The notes beneath the pieces are model-generated. The model had not been told where the DNA came from. It did not search any database and was given only the letters and a program-made list of their open reading frames with translations. From NCBI RefSeq assembly GCF_026151205.1, contig NC_087072.1, positions 23,391,603 to 23,455,602 of the forward strand: a DNA stretch of 64,000 nucleotides, in the 5' to 3' direction. Source of the DNA: Bolinopsis microptera (lineage: Eukaryota > Ctenophora > Tentaculata > Lobata > Bolinopsidae). A program made the position numbers and the translations under genes. Positions within the stretch are counted from its first letter, which is position 1. Each line of letters starts with the position of its first letter. This document shows, one piece after another, positions 33,906-48,700 of this stretch.

Positions 33906-35725
33906 AGCTTTAGTCAATATTATATATATATATCAGTTGTCTTTTTTTAAGTTGTATTTTAATTTACATATTTATCCAATTAATAAAATAAAATTGTAAA
34001 GTCAGTAACACATAACATTTAACAAAATAACCTAACTTTTATATTACCAACCTGTATATCAAACCGTAAGCCATTTTACTATTATATATATATATATAGC
34101 TTAGCGTTATTGAAATATAGCGAGGTGACAAGCTGGCGCCTGGCATGCCATCCACCATTCCTCTGCGCGCATGCGTTTCATTTATATTTACCAGAATATT
34201 AATAGCGAATCAAGCTAAAGTGTACAGCTGAACAAGCTAGCGAAGTGAACGCCATCCAGTAATAATTGTTACAGGTGATACGTCACAAGAATTTTTTTAA
34301 TTTGGGTGAGCGATTTAGTGAAAAGTATATTTTGTAGATCGATGCACTACTAGACCGCGCCGCGCATGACATTATGTTTCTTGTATGAACCAGACGAGAT
34401 TGCAGCAAAGCTACGAGCCGGAAGGGATTGACATTGTCAATCAGTGTAATATTTGTGTAAGGTTCACTAAGGGAGAAGCCCAACTGTTACTGTTGCATAA
34501 TAAACCTTGCAACCAGCATTTCTCACGTTTATTAAAGAAGCTGGCTTGTAAGATGGAATACCACACATAACAGGGCAGAGGTACTCAAATGCTGTGGGAT
34601 ACATAACATTAGGAAGCGCCTTCGTTTCGAAATCTTAAGAACGACGGTAATTTCTCTCCTGGGAGACAGAGGGGCGAAAAAGAACTTTGTCAATATAGAC
34701 AGTTTAAATTTGAACTTGGAGCTGCAAGGCCAAGGGTGATTTTCAAAATATTGAGTTTTTGAAGGGTTATTTTTATATAGGGTCATTGTGACATTATGTG
34801 TATACTGTTTGAAACATTTTATTAATTAAATGCAGCATGCTCAAGACATGATTGATGATGATGATGAAAATCTAAAATATATGGCTACAATGAGCATTTT
34901 AATAACAATATTTATTCAATCCTAAAATGTGCCACTTAATAATATTAGAACCGTTATATGTATGTTGTATGTACGTACTTAACAACAATTGGCAGCATTA
35001 TCACTCAGAAATCAACCCAGTTACGGGTGGTTACAGAAGATTTGTTGAATGAAGTTAACTCCTGAGATAAATGTTATTACTTTTTAATAAAGGGAATTGG
35101 AGTATAAACGACCAAGTTCGCATAAATGCCTACCCAACCAAGAATTTAGGAGGCAAGGGTGGGTGCGTAAACTTCACGGTAAACTGCACTCTCCAATCCT
35201 GTATCACCCTGGATTCTTTTTGACGTATTTTTGTAATAGGTATTTATATCCACTCTCTAACTCCAAGTCCCCTAAGATATCTGGTATAAAGGTCCTGCTA
35301 GTTATATATAAAATATATTTATGTTTGCTTTAATTGATACTAAATAGAATTGTTGTTTTCTTGAAATTTTTGTTTTCTTGATCTGCCAATGCGTTTGAAC
35401 TGTCCAATATGACCTTGTCAGGCCTGGAAATGTCACTAATAATTAACCTGAATTCTATATAAATTTACACTATGTGGTTGGGGCATTTTGCATAGTAAAT
35501 ATGGTTACTACTCCTATATATCATATTATTTGATTGGTATTCGATTTCTGATTATTTCTCTAGGAATATGATTATTATATCTCAATTTGGCTTTAGGCAG
35601 GGTGCCCCGCTAAAAGAACTGGATTCTTCCAGGAAGCATCCCGTGCACAGACCTTGGTCTACATATATATTAAATTATTAACCATTCATTCTGTATGTGC
35701 ACGAAAATTTATTTCAATCAAAAAC

Positions 35726-35995
35726 CTACTGTTTCCCAATCCTCTCTGACTTGAATAAGGGTTTCTCTTCAATCGACATGAATGCTTCCTTTACTGTTGA
35801 GTAAAGATCTTCACCAACTGCCTCTTCCAAACCAAATATCTTAAGGGTTATTACTCCTATATTCTGCAATGTTTTCCACAGCTGTTTTAGTAAAACGCGC
35901 AGTTTTGCTAACTTACCGGAGTTAAGTTTTTCAAAATTGTCCATTTTGTCCCGTTCCTCTATTTTTAAATACCAGCTCTTCAGTGAACTCAACAT
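35726..35995 (-). other. Unassigned 89-codon open frame
   Basis: The frame has a non-random look (SWYLKIEERDKMDNFEKLN, LRVLLKQLWKTLQNIG, MSIEEKPLFKSERIG) but no domain I can name. It begins six bases beyond the right arm of the inverted repeat, so it may be part of a repeat or a decayed exon. The stretch 35996-36764 to its right holds no gene apart from a probable 5' untranslated exon boundary of the next gene (acceptor ATTGCAG ending at 36757). Confidence 0.25.
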
Positions 35996-36764
35996 GATCT
36001 TTTCGACCCGTCTTCTTGTACAAAGAATGAAAAACCGCCTCTGTTGTTCTGTTTCACTGCATCTTGGTGAAAGGTAGCCATCGGGCTCCCCTCAACACTC
36101 TAACAACTAATAAACTGTACTCATAGTTCAGAGCTCATAAATTCTCACTGCGTACGGGTCCTTCGATCCTCTTTGGTGATAAAGAGGCATACCTAAACAA
36201 GTTCCTAACATGTGCAAGAACAAGAGAGTTTGACAACCAGGCACTTGACCATACTTTCTTCCAACTAGAGCACTGTAAACCACTTTTCAAATTGTTTTAA
36301 CATTTTCTCCATGATATGCAAAATGACTGTGTTACAGGGACAAAAGGATTTCGCGATTATTTTGACCAAAAATCGCGATTTTAAAATTTTAACAGACTAT
36401 ACCTTAAACTACACATAAAATTTGTCGCAAATAATGGGAAAAATCGCGATTCCGTACATGCCGCGATTTCCTTTTTTCCCTGCTGTGTTATAGGCTCAAA
36501 CGTTTGCACACTGACCTATTATAAAATATGTGGCTCACTCTTTATTGCATAATCATTCTTTTGCATACAATTACAGTGAGATTGCCTTGCAAAAAAATGA
36601 GGATTCTTGCGGGAGACAAAGATCTGCAAGTTCACTGTAATAAGCTCAACTTAACTTTTTATTTATCATAAAAATGGTGATTGTAAATGTGTATAGTGGG
36701 GTTAGATGCTTATTGCTGTATTGAAAACTTATTAAATTACCAAAAAAACAATTGCAGGATATAC

Positions 36765-39700
36765 ATGTCAAATACTAATGGGAAAGAAGGTAGTGGAAGT
36801 TCAGAGAACACACAGCCTCCTCAGAATGCTCCCTTCTTTGGGTCCTTCTCTCTGACTGCTCCAGTATTCCTTGTTCCATCCAGCTCAACCAACAACATCA
36901 ACCTTGGAAACAACCAAACAAAGTACAGACCAATATTTTCCAATGGCCAATCGTCTAACCAGGGCTCAAGTCAACCCCATCGTGACATGAGCCTACATTC
37001 TCAAGCCTTGGACCTTCAAGCACTGAGCTCATCTCTTGCCACTCAACAGGTACAGAAATCTATGCCTGTACCTCTGTACCAGGGCAAAGTATTGAACCCC
37101 GTTGCTGTTAAACCAGTTGCTGTTAAAAGTGTCACCAGCAAGAAATCAAAAGGAAAGGCTGCAGCAAAACACAAATTCTCTTCTAAGTTCAGCCCACCCA
37201 AGTTACCCAAGCTCCCACCTCAACTGAACTCTGCAAATTTTCCAGATTTGTCAACAAACTCCCTGGCCATGATGGATAGGTTAGGCATGTCAAGGAAGAG
37301 ATCAAGAGATAGGATAGAAACTAAAGACAACTCATGCCAGACTAGTGGCTGGAAGTTCATGTCAGAGATTGGAACTATTGAAGCTCTAAAAGAGAAGAAC
37401 AAAAACAGAGACAAGCAAGCCTCCAAATCCACTATCGTAGCCACACTTCGAGATGTATACCGCAGATTTAAACAAAAGATCGAGGTGATGAACTATGAGT
37501 CCCCGGACTCTCACAGCTACCTTATGGACTCTGTTGTGGAGGACTTCCAAAGGTGGTTAAAACAACAGCATGCAGACTCTAAAAACACTTGTCTGCTTTG
37601 TGAACAGACTTTCTTGAACGAGAAAGCTGTGCAGCAGCATCTGGTGTCATCTTGTGTTGTGTTAAGGACGATATTCACCGAAACTGTGGTAGGTCTTCCT
37701 CAAACAACGACTCCCGATCCCGAGGTATCAACTCAGACTGCTGAGGAGAGCATAGAGAAAACCACCAATCCTATCATCATTCAAGAAATCTTCTCCAAAA
37801 GTTATCTCCACAACAACAGTGTCCAGGGCCTCAAGGGCAAATGCATTTTCTGTGGAGAAACGGTAAAGAACAAAGAAGTATCTGACACTGATATGTATCT
37901 CGACAAGAGACATTTGTTTGATTCGTGTATCGTCTTCAAATCGTTTCTTATATTTCATGGTGATTCCTACACTTTGGAAACTTCCCAGAAGGTCGGTACT
38001 TCATGGACCTTCCAGTATTACTACTGTCTTCTCAACTATTACGCTCTCAACTTCCAACACGACATCCACGACTTGCGGTTCCTGCAGGAAGATAAAGCTC
38101 ACTTCATTGTACAGATCATGGAGTCCATCACGGAGAGTATAATCCACCGGGCATCAGACTGTCCCCTGTGTTATTCAAACATCACAAATCCTGCCGTGCT
38201 GAAGCATCACATATCATTCTCCCTCTGTCCGTTCTTGTTGAAGTTCTACAAAGAAATGCGCACTCACGTGGACACTGTTTGGAAAGTTCCTGGACAGATT
38301 GAGTCGCTTAGAATGATGAGCAGCTGCTTCCAATACTTCATGAGTTTTCAATGTGTTGCTAAACCCATCATGATCAAACAGTCCATTCTACCTGATGCTC
38401 TGGCGTACAAACTGTTGGAGAACGCCATGTACTTTAAATCATTGGACCAGGGTTTTAATTTGCAGTATTACAAAGCACCAAAAGAAACGGCCATCGCGGT
38501 GAAAATCGAGGAACAACAACAACAGTGGGCCGAGGAAGTTCTGCAGTGTAAGAGTAGCGACATTGCCACTGAGTGTCCCTTTTGCTTCACAACCTTCAAC
38601 ACGGAGAGAAATCTACTGAAGCACATCGTGTACATCTCCTGTAAGAGCATCAGACCTGTGTGTCAGCAGATTTACAACTTGCTGGAGTATTGTGAGTGGG
38701 ATGTTCAGAACCCTGTGGCAATAATCACTCAACACTCCTGCTACATAATAAAACAAGCTGTGTTACGGGGGGAATACGAGATCAATCTCCAGAAGGAGCA
38801 ACTAACTGAGTACATCACCATTGTCACCGCCAAGTTCCTCAACTTTAATCTCACTGACAGAGTTAAAAGTATTCTGTTTGAGAGTACAGAACAGTCCATC
38901 TTGGAGCCGACTCTGAACTACGACGAAAACAATCTGTTTCAAGAGTTTTTCTCGTGGGCAAAACGAGTGATAAAGAAGAAGAACGGTGCAATGTGTCCGC
39001 TCTGTGGACAAGACAAAGGTTTGTTTAACACGCTGGTAAATCACCTGGCACTTGGAGCATGTCCTTATCTCAAACAGTTTCTCCAAGTTATGGACGAGAT
39101 ATACCAGTTCAACCACCTCTTCAGGCCTTGCCACGCTCCTCCCAATATCCTCATAAGTAAAAACAGATCCATCACCTTCGACTTTGTTCACCACATTCGC
39201 AAAGTTTTGTTTCTTTTCAAGGGATCAACCAAGTGTTCCAAGTTTTTTGATCACGAAGAATTTGAAACATTTTTGATCAACTCTCCCCAGAACTATGTCA
39301 AGCACGCGAACTTAATGTCGTATGTTATCAGTAACGACAGTACGACCTGCTCGTTCTGTTTCATGGACTTCAAGTCCCAAGACCACCTGTTGCTGCACCT
39401 CCAGTTCTTGAGGTGTCCCACTATCATGTTCATTGTGGACCTGGTTAAGAATGAATGGAACAAATGCGGCAAAGGTATGGCTAAGACGGACAAAATGCTC
39501 GAGGTTATCAAAATTTATTCGTCCATGTTCGAAATGGACCCCAACACTGTCATTTCTTCTGGCAGCATGAAGAAATATTTCAGTGAAAACAACAACATGG
39601 CCATGCTACATAACTTCAAATCTCTACAGTCCTGGGCCCAGTCCATGTTCACGTACGACGCACGATCCACACTGAACATCTGCAATGCTTGTAACGTTGC

Positions 39701-42700
39701 AGCGGAGTTGATAGAACGACATTTGTGGTTGGAGGAACCTGTCGAGAACTTCTGTCCAGAGATCAAATCTTATCTCGACTTCCACCGGAGAATGGTGTGT
39801 AAGAAGGATAATCGTGGTGAGATCAAAGCGTCCTTTACTGTGACTGATCTGTTTGAGATAAAGAGATTTATCCAGAGTCAGTACAGTCACTTACACAAGA
39901 GCGTGAAGACTGATATCAGCAGTAAACAGTCCATAATCTCACCAACTCTTAGAAAGCAGATCAAGGAATCTATCAACATGACTCTGAAGATATATCCTAG
40001 ATACGATGGTACCATGGAATCGTTCAGGTTGATGTATGGCACCTCCCCAGGATTCCTTGCCAACCAACTAGCGATTGCCGACAAGATCGCAGTGTCCAAG
40101 ATCTGTTTCCTGTGTGACATAATGTTTCAGACGATAGAAGACGTGCGTTACCACATAGCCACGTTTGAGTGTCGGGTGTTACAGAACATGTTACAACATG
40201 TCAAGCTACAAGACCAGATTGATGAGGGTGTTGTGAAGAGTGAGTTACTGAACGCGTACAAGCGAACTGTTGCTTACTGTCGTGAACTCTACCCCAACTT
40301 GTATGAGGGTAATCTCCTGCTGGTCATGGAAACTGTGGACTCTCAGTGCCATTCTAAGCTTTACAATTTCATCATGTCCAAGATTCCCAGAAATAACCCC
40401 TACAAATGTAGTTTTTGTACCGAAACCTTCACTTCAATGGGGGAGATCTATTCTCACTATAAGAAAATCCAGTGTCTCGGACTAAAGGACTGCTTTGGTT
40501 TCATCCCCAACAAAGGTCCATCAGGCATTAAACACCCCTTCCTCCTCGCTGTCTACAAAATCTTCCTCAGCTGCTACAACACGTTTGGTATGCGGAATCA
40601 GAGCAAACTGAAAGCTCTGTTAGTTGGAGTTAACAACCTGGCAGATTCCTACGAGTTCTGGTGCTCCAACTACTGTGATTCTCTGGTACCAGAGTGCCCG
40701 TTTTGTGGACAGGATCTACTGTCTGTGTCCATGATTAAATCTCATCCCCTGATGTGTTCCAAACTGAGGGAAACTAATCTGGAGGTATTTAGATCTGATA
40801 GATTACAGGACTCCTCCTTCATGAAACAACAGGGGCTTGGGTCTTGTAAATTGACAGGTAAGAGTAAATTTGAAATATTATCATGATTTATTTTCAATCC
40901 TTTTTTAATGATTCTATCATAATTCTTAAATTTCTACTTAATCTAAACCTCCTCCCCTCTCAAGGAGAGTTGCCGAGAGAAGTAACAAAAGAGAGCGAAG
41001 GAGTACCGTTTATGCAGCGGTACAGATGTTCACAATACCTTGGTTGGATCCCACTCTGTCTGGATTGTGCCACCAGTAACACCTCTAACTCCGCCATAGA
41101 CGAGGAAACGTGTCGCTTCCTCTGGTTCCGGAGACTGGTGAAGAAGGATACTAGACTCTTTGTATTTGATTTCGAGAGTTGTCAAACTGCAGCTAATATC
41201 ACAAGTTGGGTTCCTTCCAGTAAGTGGGGTTAACTTTTTTGCCAGAAGCTATCCTATCTAGTATAGAGTTAATTTTTTTCTTCGCTATATTTTGTATATT
41301 AGAATATTTTGGGACTAGATGAGTGGAGATGGATAATGTTGAAGTAGTGACTAGTACCACTCAATATCACATTCCAAGGTATAGCGAACCTATCTATGTG
41401 TCTGACAATTTAAGTAGTGAAGTAGAATATTCTAGAAGGTTAAATTTACTCCTGCCTCAGGGAACGCTGTTCTAGAACTCGAGGTCGATGCAGCTAAATA
41501 CATCCTCAGACATCTGCTGCCTCACTTTAACCTTCTCATGTCCTTCGAACTGTGGGAACTCGAGAATGTTCCAAACATTAGTAAGTGTTATTGTTATTAT
41601 ATGTTATCACAGTGAAGGTTAACAGTGCCGGATGTAGTTCAGTACTGTAATGTAGCCTCTTATCAGGTGACTATCATGAACATTCTGGAACATTCTGGAT
41701 CGCTCGCTGATGTTATTATGTTCTACGGTGTTCTATAGTTTTCTATCATGATCATTCGCATTCATAATCATTGATTATTGAAAGTTACAAACGTATTACC
41801 AATTCATCTATGTTGTAGCACATGTTTCATACTATGACAGTTGCTTAACCAATTAGTAGTTACCCTTACTTTTTAATTGTTTACCAATTTGTACGCACAA
41901 TTAAAATATTAAGAACAGTAGCTGCCCTTTAATTACTGGTGATATGAATGTGCATACATTATATATAGATCTGTCAATCTCATCAAACAGTAAGGAACAC
42001 TTTTGGTTTCGGTTAGTTAATTTTATCTTGATAGATAAGAATTGGTATTAATTATGATGTTTTTTCACTTCTTTTATGACAGTGTAATACTAAACGTTGG
42101 CACATATAAACCGAAATATGTCGGCACATTACTGCGATCATTGATTTAACTCATCATAAAGAGTCACATGTCACAACACGCATTATATATTCTACATTCT
42201 CACGTGACTAAATTATTCGTTCACATTTGATAACAGATCAAATTATTTTTAGAGCTATTACACTCTGTATCGCATCTGCTCAGAATTTCTAGCAATATCT
42301 AATTATTCAGGATTGAAGCACCAAGTGAAGAATGTTCGGGAACTATGCGACACCTGCACCACTACTCTCTTTAACATCCACCTCTTCTGTCCGAGGTGTG
42401 GCTATGTTATCTGTATGGATTGCTACCGAGACAGGCTTGCAGGTTAGTTTGTGTAGGATTTTTTCGCACATGACACATATTTTGAAACACGGTCAGTGAG
42501 CGTGGTATGGTAAACAAATGAGCCGCGTACATCATGAAAAAGCACACCATTTTTCGGTTGCGCTGCTATAAAAAGCTCACTATTTTTCGCGCGTCGCCAG
42601 CCAAAATACCAAGGTTGATGCGGCAAACTTTGCGGATCTCGACTGATCCTGAACTTTTCAGGTTTTGTGTCGACTGGATTAGCGGATTGCAGTGATGGAA

Positions 42701-45700
42701 GTGTTCACAATCTCACTTCGCTGGATACCTGTCTTACTATTCCACCTAGAGGTAAGTTTACATGCTCCAAATGTCAAACAAATTTGCAGGATCATTCTAT
42801 GTTTGTGTTAAAAATACAGCACCTCTTCTGTAATTTTAATCATTAATGATCATTAGTTCTACGAGAAGTTGTAAAAAGTAAGTAAACAATAAATGAAACG
42901 TCATCGAACAATACTCCCGTTGAGCTCCTCTTCAATGAAATTTTAACTGTGTAAGTCTAAATATCAATATTCTCACACCGTACGTAAGGCTTCAGCCTTC
43001 ATGCCATTTATACATTAATATCGAATAATAAACATATAAACCTAACCAATGTAACGTGCGTTCTTTCTAGATCTTTGTACAATTTACAGGAAGATTATTT
43101 ATCTACACTCGCCCTGTTCCATCCTCCGCGTTTCTTTAATTTCTATGCAGTATTGTGTGCGAAGAGTACATTTTTATTACGCATTCGCCAATGTATAATT
43201 GTATAACTTAGATATTGTCTAATGTTGAGTCAAAGTAGTAAATTGAGAAACATTTTCAGCTGTTAAACAATTGTGTAGTGCAGTGGAGGCTGTGAAGGAT
43301 TTGCACTGTATCTCCGTTACCGATATTCCTTTTACGAGATGTCCTACTGGAGGTAAAGTTTCCAATTTATGTATCAAAACTATGATTTATGGTTGCAATC
43401 AATGTATATTGATTTGCTGAATTTCTCAACGTGCAGTTTGCTATCTGCATTATAAAAAGGATAGGAGGTAAGCGTGGCGATTAACGTAAAACCCGGGGCT
43501 TTTTAATAATTTTATGTCTAAGGTGTTCTTAGGACTGAAATCTCAATGGTCATCAAAAGGGTCGATGGTCATAAATTAGGCGTGACCTAGTGAATATATT
43601 GATCGATATGACCGATTTCGCGAATTGTGCCACCCAGCATCCGAGTAAATCTAAAGATTAAAGAGTGCGACTGTTACTTTCCTTTCATCCTTTGTCGCAA
43701 CAGCATGGTTATCGTATACTCTGAACGATAAGTTACCAGCTCCAAAACAGACTAATATAAGAATTCACTAATGCAATGTAAGGTACAATAAAACTCGGGT
43801 TTAATTAACTGTTTTAACAACTAAACAGTTTACTGTTTGTTAATAGCTGGGATAGCTATTTATTAACAATGCAAGGTTCACATTGCCCATTACTGAGCTC
43901 TCTTTTATTAATATCTTTGTCAAGGTTCTGCTGTTCAAAGAAGTAAATATTAAAAAGGGTGGGGGAGGGTGATTCGGGGCTGTATTGTATTTCTTTATAC
44001 ATCATAATAACATACCGGTAAGACAGAAAGAAGGCTGTTCAGTAGGTATGAGAACGCCGTCCTGACAAGTAGCCTGTTGAGTACTGAGAGCACCCTCCAT
44101 AGTGAACCCTGGAGCACACCTCACTGTAACCTCTGTTCCGTGATCTTGGGGGAGTGGGGGTTCGGGGACTAGGTTAACGTCCCAATCTGGTGGTGGGGCC
44201 TTGCATTCCCCTGAAATAATTTAATGATTTTCCTCATTATTTTGTGTTTTCTGGCAAACCTGGACGCCATGGAATCGTAAATAATTCTAAATCCTCCAAG
44301 ATAATCATAATTGTTTAAGCAACAACAGTGACATGCAAAAGGCTTTGATAAATTAAAGGATCAACATGACCATGTCTGTCTCACCTTTACAGCTAGGCTG
44401 AACACTGTACTGGAAGCTCTGTTCAGACTCACAAGTCACTTCATTATCTCCTGTGAGAGTAAAGCCAGATGTGCAGGACACTGTTATCACATATCCTCTC
44501 TCTACAGGTAATCCAGGGGAGCTGGTCATGTGGGTCCAGGTCGGGGGTAGTCCGCTACACACTGGAGTTAAAGATTTATTGTGAGGTAGGAGCGTCTTTC
44601 TGGAAAATTAGGGAGCCTTGGATATCAGAGTTGGAAGAATTGTGGCTTGATTTAATGGGTTTAATCTATTTTCTCGACCGTAAATTGCTCATTATACGTA
44701 AAAGTAACATACTGATAAGACAAGAAGGAGGTTGTCCAGTAGATTCGAGAACCCCGTCCTGACAAGTAGCCTGTTGAGTACTGAGAGCACCCTCCATAGT
44801 GAACCCTGGAGCACACCTCACTGTAACCTCTGTTCCGTGATCTTGGGGGAGTGGGGGTTCGGGGACTAGGTTAACGTCCCACTCTATTGGCAGGACCTTG
44901 CAGGCGCCTGAAATTGTTTTTCGGTTTACCTCAATCATATATATGTTGTTTTTTTCTGTTTGGGGAAGCTCTAATACTTCTGTCAAAACTGGACATCAGC
45001 TCAAATAATGTAAGATCTTCAGAAATAATGATAACAGCTTAATCATTGGTTTTGAGTTGAAAAAAAAAAGCTTTCCAAAGTTAAGGAATCAGCATGACCT
45101 TGACTTTCTCACCTTTACAACTAGGCTGCACACTGTACTGAAAGCTCTGATCAGCTTGACAAGTCACGTGGTTATCTCCTGTGAGAGTGTAGCCAGATGT
45201 GCAGGAGACTGTTATCACAACTCCTGAATCTACAGGTAGTTCGGGGGAGCTGGTCATGTGGGTCCAGGTCGGGGGTAGTCCGCTGCACACTGTGGATTTA
45301 ATTGAGTTTAATTGTAACTCTTCTTGGACAAGATATTATAATATATATATGTGTCATTATTTTTGTGAAATTAGCAAACTTCAAATACCAAGCTTATAGT
45401 TATATCCAATCTTCACCTTCTCTCCAGATAAACTGCTCGTTCCAAGTAGAGAAAGAAAATGTTATTGTTGTGGATTGTGTAGTCCAATGGCTGTAACAGT
45501 TAGAGAATCCGTTCATATAGCTGCTTGCAAAGTTGAAGTTAAGGACTGTCGCATCATTGCATATGAGTATCAAGGAAGTTCCTGTTTTCTGGATTTTCCA
45601 TACTTTAGTATAGTCGCTTGGGATGCTCATATATTGGTTTGTACCCCATGAGTTTGTCATGCATTGCGGGATTACATATTTCCATCCAGTTGACTGGTAT

Positions 45701-48700
45701 TGAAAGAGGAAGGTCCTTGAGTCGTAGTAAACTTGAATATGTGCACCAACACTATTTCCCGTGGTTTTTACTTCTACTATTTGATCGGATGGTATGCTAT
45801 ACACTTTACTACTAATCATCGTAACCCACCCTGAGAATAAGAAATGTTAGATCTGCTGCAGGTGCTGGATATTAGTATCTAATCAGTCATATCTTTATAT
45901 TCTAATTAAAAATTGGCAGGTCAACTTTATCTCTGCAATGAAAATAAACATTACATTTACCTGGCGAGCCGTGGGACATCTTAAGCGAGAAAGCTAAGAT
46001 AACGACCAAACACGTCAAACTTTTCTTCATTTTAGAATTTCTCCATTCTAAAACGGTAAGAAATTATGTCCTCTGTATCATGATATAGGGATCACCACAT
46101 CGTGGTGGAAAATCAAATTAATATCTTATTAAAAGTAAAAATTTCCCCTATCTGATTCTTTGGATCTTAGCAAACTATTCCCCGCCCTTTTCAACGAGAG
46201 TGGTGGTTTCCAAGGAAAATAAATCAGACGGAATGAACTAGGGAAAGGGAGGCACTGAGTGGGTCTGGATCTTGCAGGAGAGAGCGTCATTCGTCCCGAA
46301 CACCTGAACCTTAGCTTCTGCGCTATAGATCTGGATACTGGCGTGGAGGTGAACCATGTTTGTTTTGACACGTGACAAATGTCCTCGGTTTTGATTGGTC
46401 AATGCTGGAAACTGATCGGTTACTTGCTGTCACGTGTCAGTATGCTGCAACCATATCTATTGTCCAAGTCTGAAACTAACGGTAAAGATGGGTCAGCTTT
46501 ACAAAAGAAAACTGGTGAGACGGAAGGGCTAACAAACAGCCATCACAAGTTAGAGCATTAGCTAGAACCTGGCTAGCTAACCTCTGTTCCGTGTACTTGA
46601 GGGAGTGTGGGTTCGGGGACTAGGTTAACGTCCCAATCTGGTGGTGGGGCCTTGCATTCTCCTGAAATTGTTTTTCGGTTTACCTCAGTCATATATAATA
46701 TGTTGTTTTTTTCTGTTTGGGGAAGCTCTAATACTTCTGTCAAAACTGGACATCAGCTCAAATAATGTAAGATCTTCAGAAATAATGATAACAGCTTAAT
46801 CATTGGTTTTGAGTTGAAAAAAAAGCTTTCCAAAGTTAAGGAATCAGCATGACCTTGACTTTCTCACCTTTACAACTAGGCTGCACACTGTACTGAAAGC
46901 TCTGATCAGCTTGACAAGTCACGTGGTTATCTCCTGTGAGAGTGTAACCAGGTGTGCAGGACACTGTTATCACAACTCCTGAATCTACAGGTAGTCCAGG
47001 GGAGCTGGTCATGTGGGTCCAGCTCGGGGGTAGTCCGCTACACACTGTGGATTTAATTGAGTTTAATTGTAACTCTTCTTGGACAAGATATTATAATATA
47101 TATATGTGTCATTATTTTTGTGAAATTAGCAAACTTCAAATACCAAGCTTATAGTTATATCCAATCTTCACCTTCTCTCCAGATAAACTGCTCGTTCCAA
47201 GTAGAGAAAGAAAATGTTATTGTTGTGGATTGTGTAGTCCAATGGCTGTAACAGTTAGAGAATCCGTTCATATAGCTGCTTGCAAAGTTGAAGTTAAGGA
47301 CTGTCGCATCATTGCATATGAGTATCAAGGAAGTTCCTGTTTTCTGGATTTTCCATACTTTAGTATAGTCGCTTGGGATGCTCATATATTGGTTTGTACC
47401 CCATGAGTTTGTCATGCATTGCGGGATTACATATTTCCATCCAGTTGACTGGTATTGAAAGAGGAAGGTCCTTGAGTCGTAGTAAACTTGAATATGTGCA
47501 CCAACACTATTTCCCGTGGTTTTTACTTCTACTATTTGATCGGATGGTATGCTATACACTTTACTACTAATCATCGTAACCCACCCTGAGAATAAGAAAT
47601 GTTAGATCTGCTGCAGGTGCTGGATATTAGTATCTAATCAGTCATATCTTTATATTCTAATTAAAAATTGGCAGGTCAACTTTATCTCTGCAATGAAAAT
47701 AAACATTACATTTACCTGGCGAGCCGTGGGACATCTTAAGCGAGAAAGCTAAAATAACGACCAAACACGTCAAACTTTTCTTCATTTTAGAATTTCTCCA
47801 TTCTAAAACGGTAAGAAATTATGTCCTCTGTATCATGATATAGGGATCACCACATCGTGGTGGAAAATCAAATTAATATCTTATTAAAAGTCAAAATTTC
47901 CCCTATCTTTGGATCTTAGCAAACTATTCCCCGCCCTTTTCAACGAGAGTGGTGGTTTCCAAGGAAAATAAATCAGACGGAATGAACTAGGGAAAGGGAG
48001 GCACTAAGAGGGTCTGGATCTTGGAGGAGAGAGCGTCATTCGTCCCGAACACCTGGACCTTCTGCGCTATAGATCTGGATACTGATGTGGAGGTGAACCA
48101 TGTTTGTTTTGACACGTGACAAATGTCCTCGGTTTTGATTGGTCAATGCTGGAAACTGATCGGTTACTTTCTGTCACGTGTCAGTATGCTGCAACCATAT
48201 CTATTGTTTAAGTCTGAAACTAACGGTAAAGATGGGTCAGCTTCACAAAAGAAAACTGGGGAGACGGAAGGGCTAACAAACAGCCATCACAAGTTAGAGC
48301 ATTAGCTAGAACCTGGCTCTGGTACTGATACTCCTAGAGAGAATACTGAACTTGGATAATCGTTACACAGTCACAAGTCTATGAGACTGCAGTTATACTG
48401 TTCCCAGCGTCTGGGGTCGTTAGCTTCAAGGGAGGTAAAGTAAGTCAGGAGGTTTACTCGCCACAAAATGTAGTTTAAACTGAGTTAGAGAGAGGGTGAT
48501 GTATATTGAGATAAATTTTTATCGATATCTGCGTCAAGGTTCTCTGTTCGAAGAAGTAAATATTAACGGGGATTGCCTGGGCCGGGGAGGGTGATTCGGG
48601 CCTTTATTAGATTTCTTTATAATTTTGGTGCTGACACATCACAATAACATACCGGTAAGACAGGAGGAAGGCTGTTCAGTAGGTTCGAGAACCCCGTCCT

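Larger units (their letters stand above)
32060..35719. mobile_element. 3.7-kb region bounded by ~273-bp inverted repeats
   Basis: The left arm 32060-32333 (beginning GATTGAAATAAATTTTCGTG) and the right arm about 35448-35719 (ending with its reverse complement) match with few mismatches, including CACTATGTGGTTGGGGCATT and GAAGAATCCAGTTCTTTTAG. The inside has no transposase-like frame but contains a second, smaller foldback (33320-33905) and the dispersed repeat copy 33010-32974. It could be a non-autonomous foldback transposon that captured others, or an inverted duplication. No target duplication was identified. Confidence 0.7.

Noticed and set aside
36687-36764. Upstream in-frame start of the finger/KDM3 frame
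   Set aside because: It lies before a splice acceptor (ATTGCAG, ending 36757) and begins at a GTG; the ATG at 36765 right after the acceptor is the better start.
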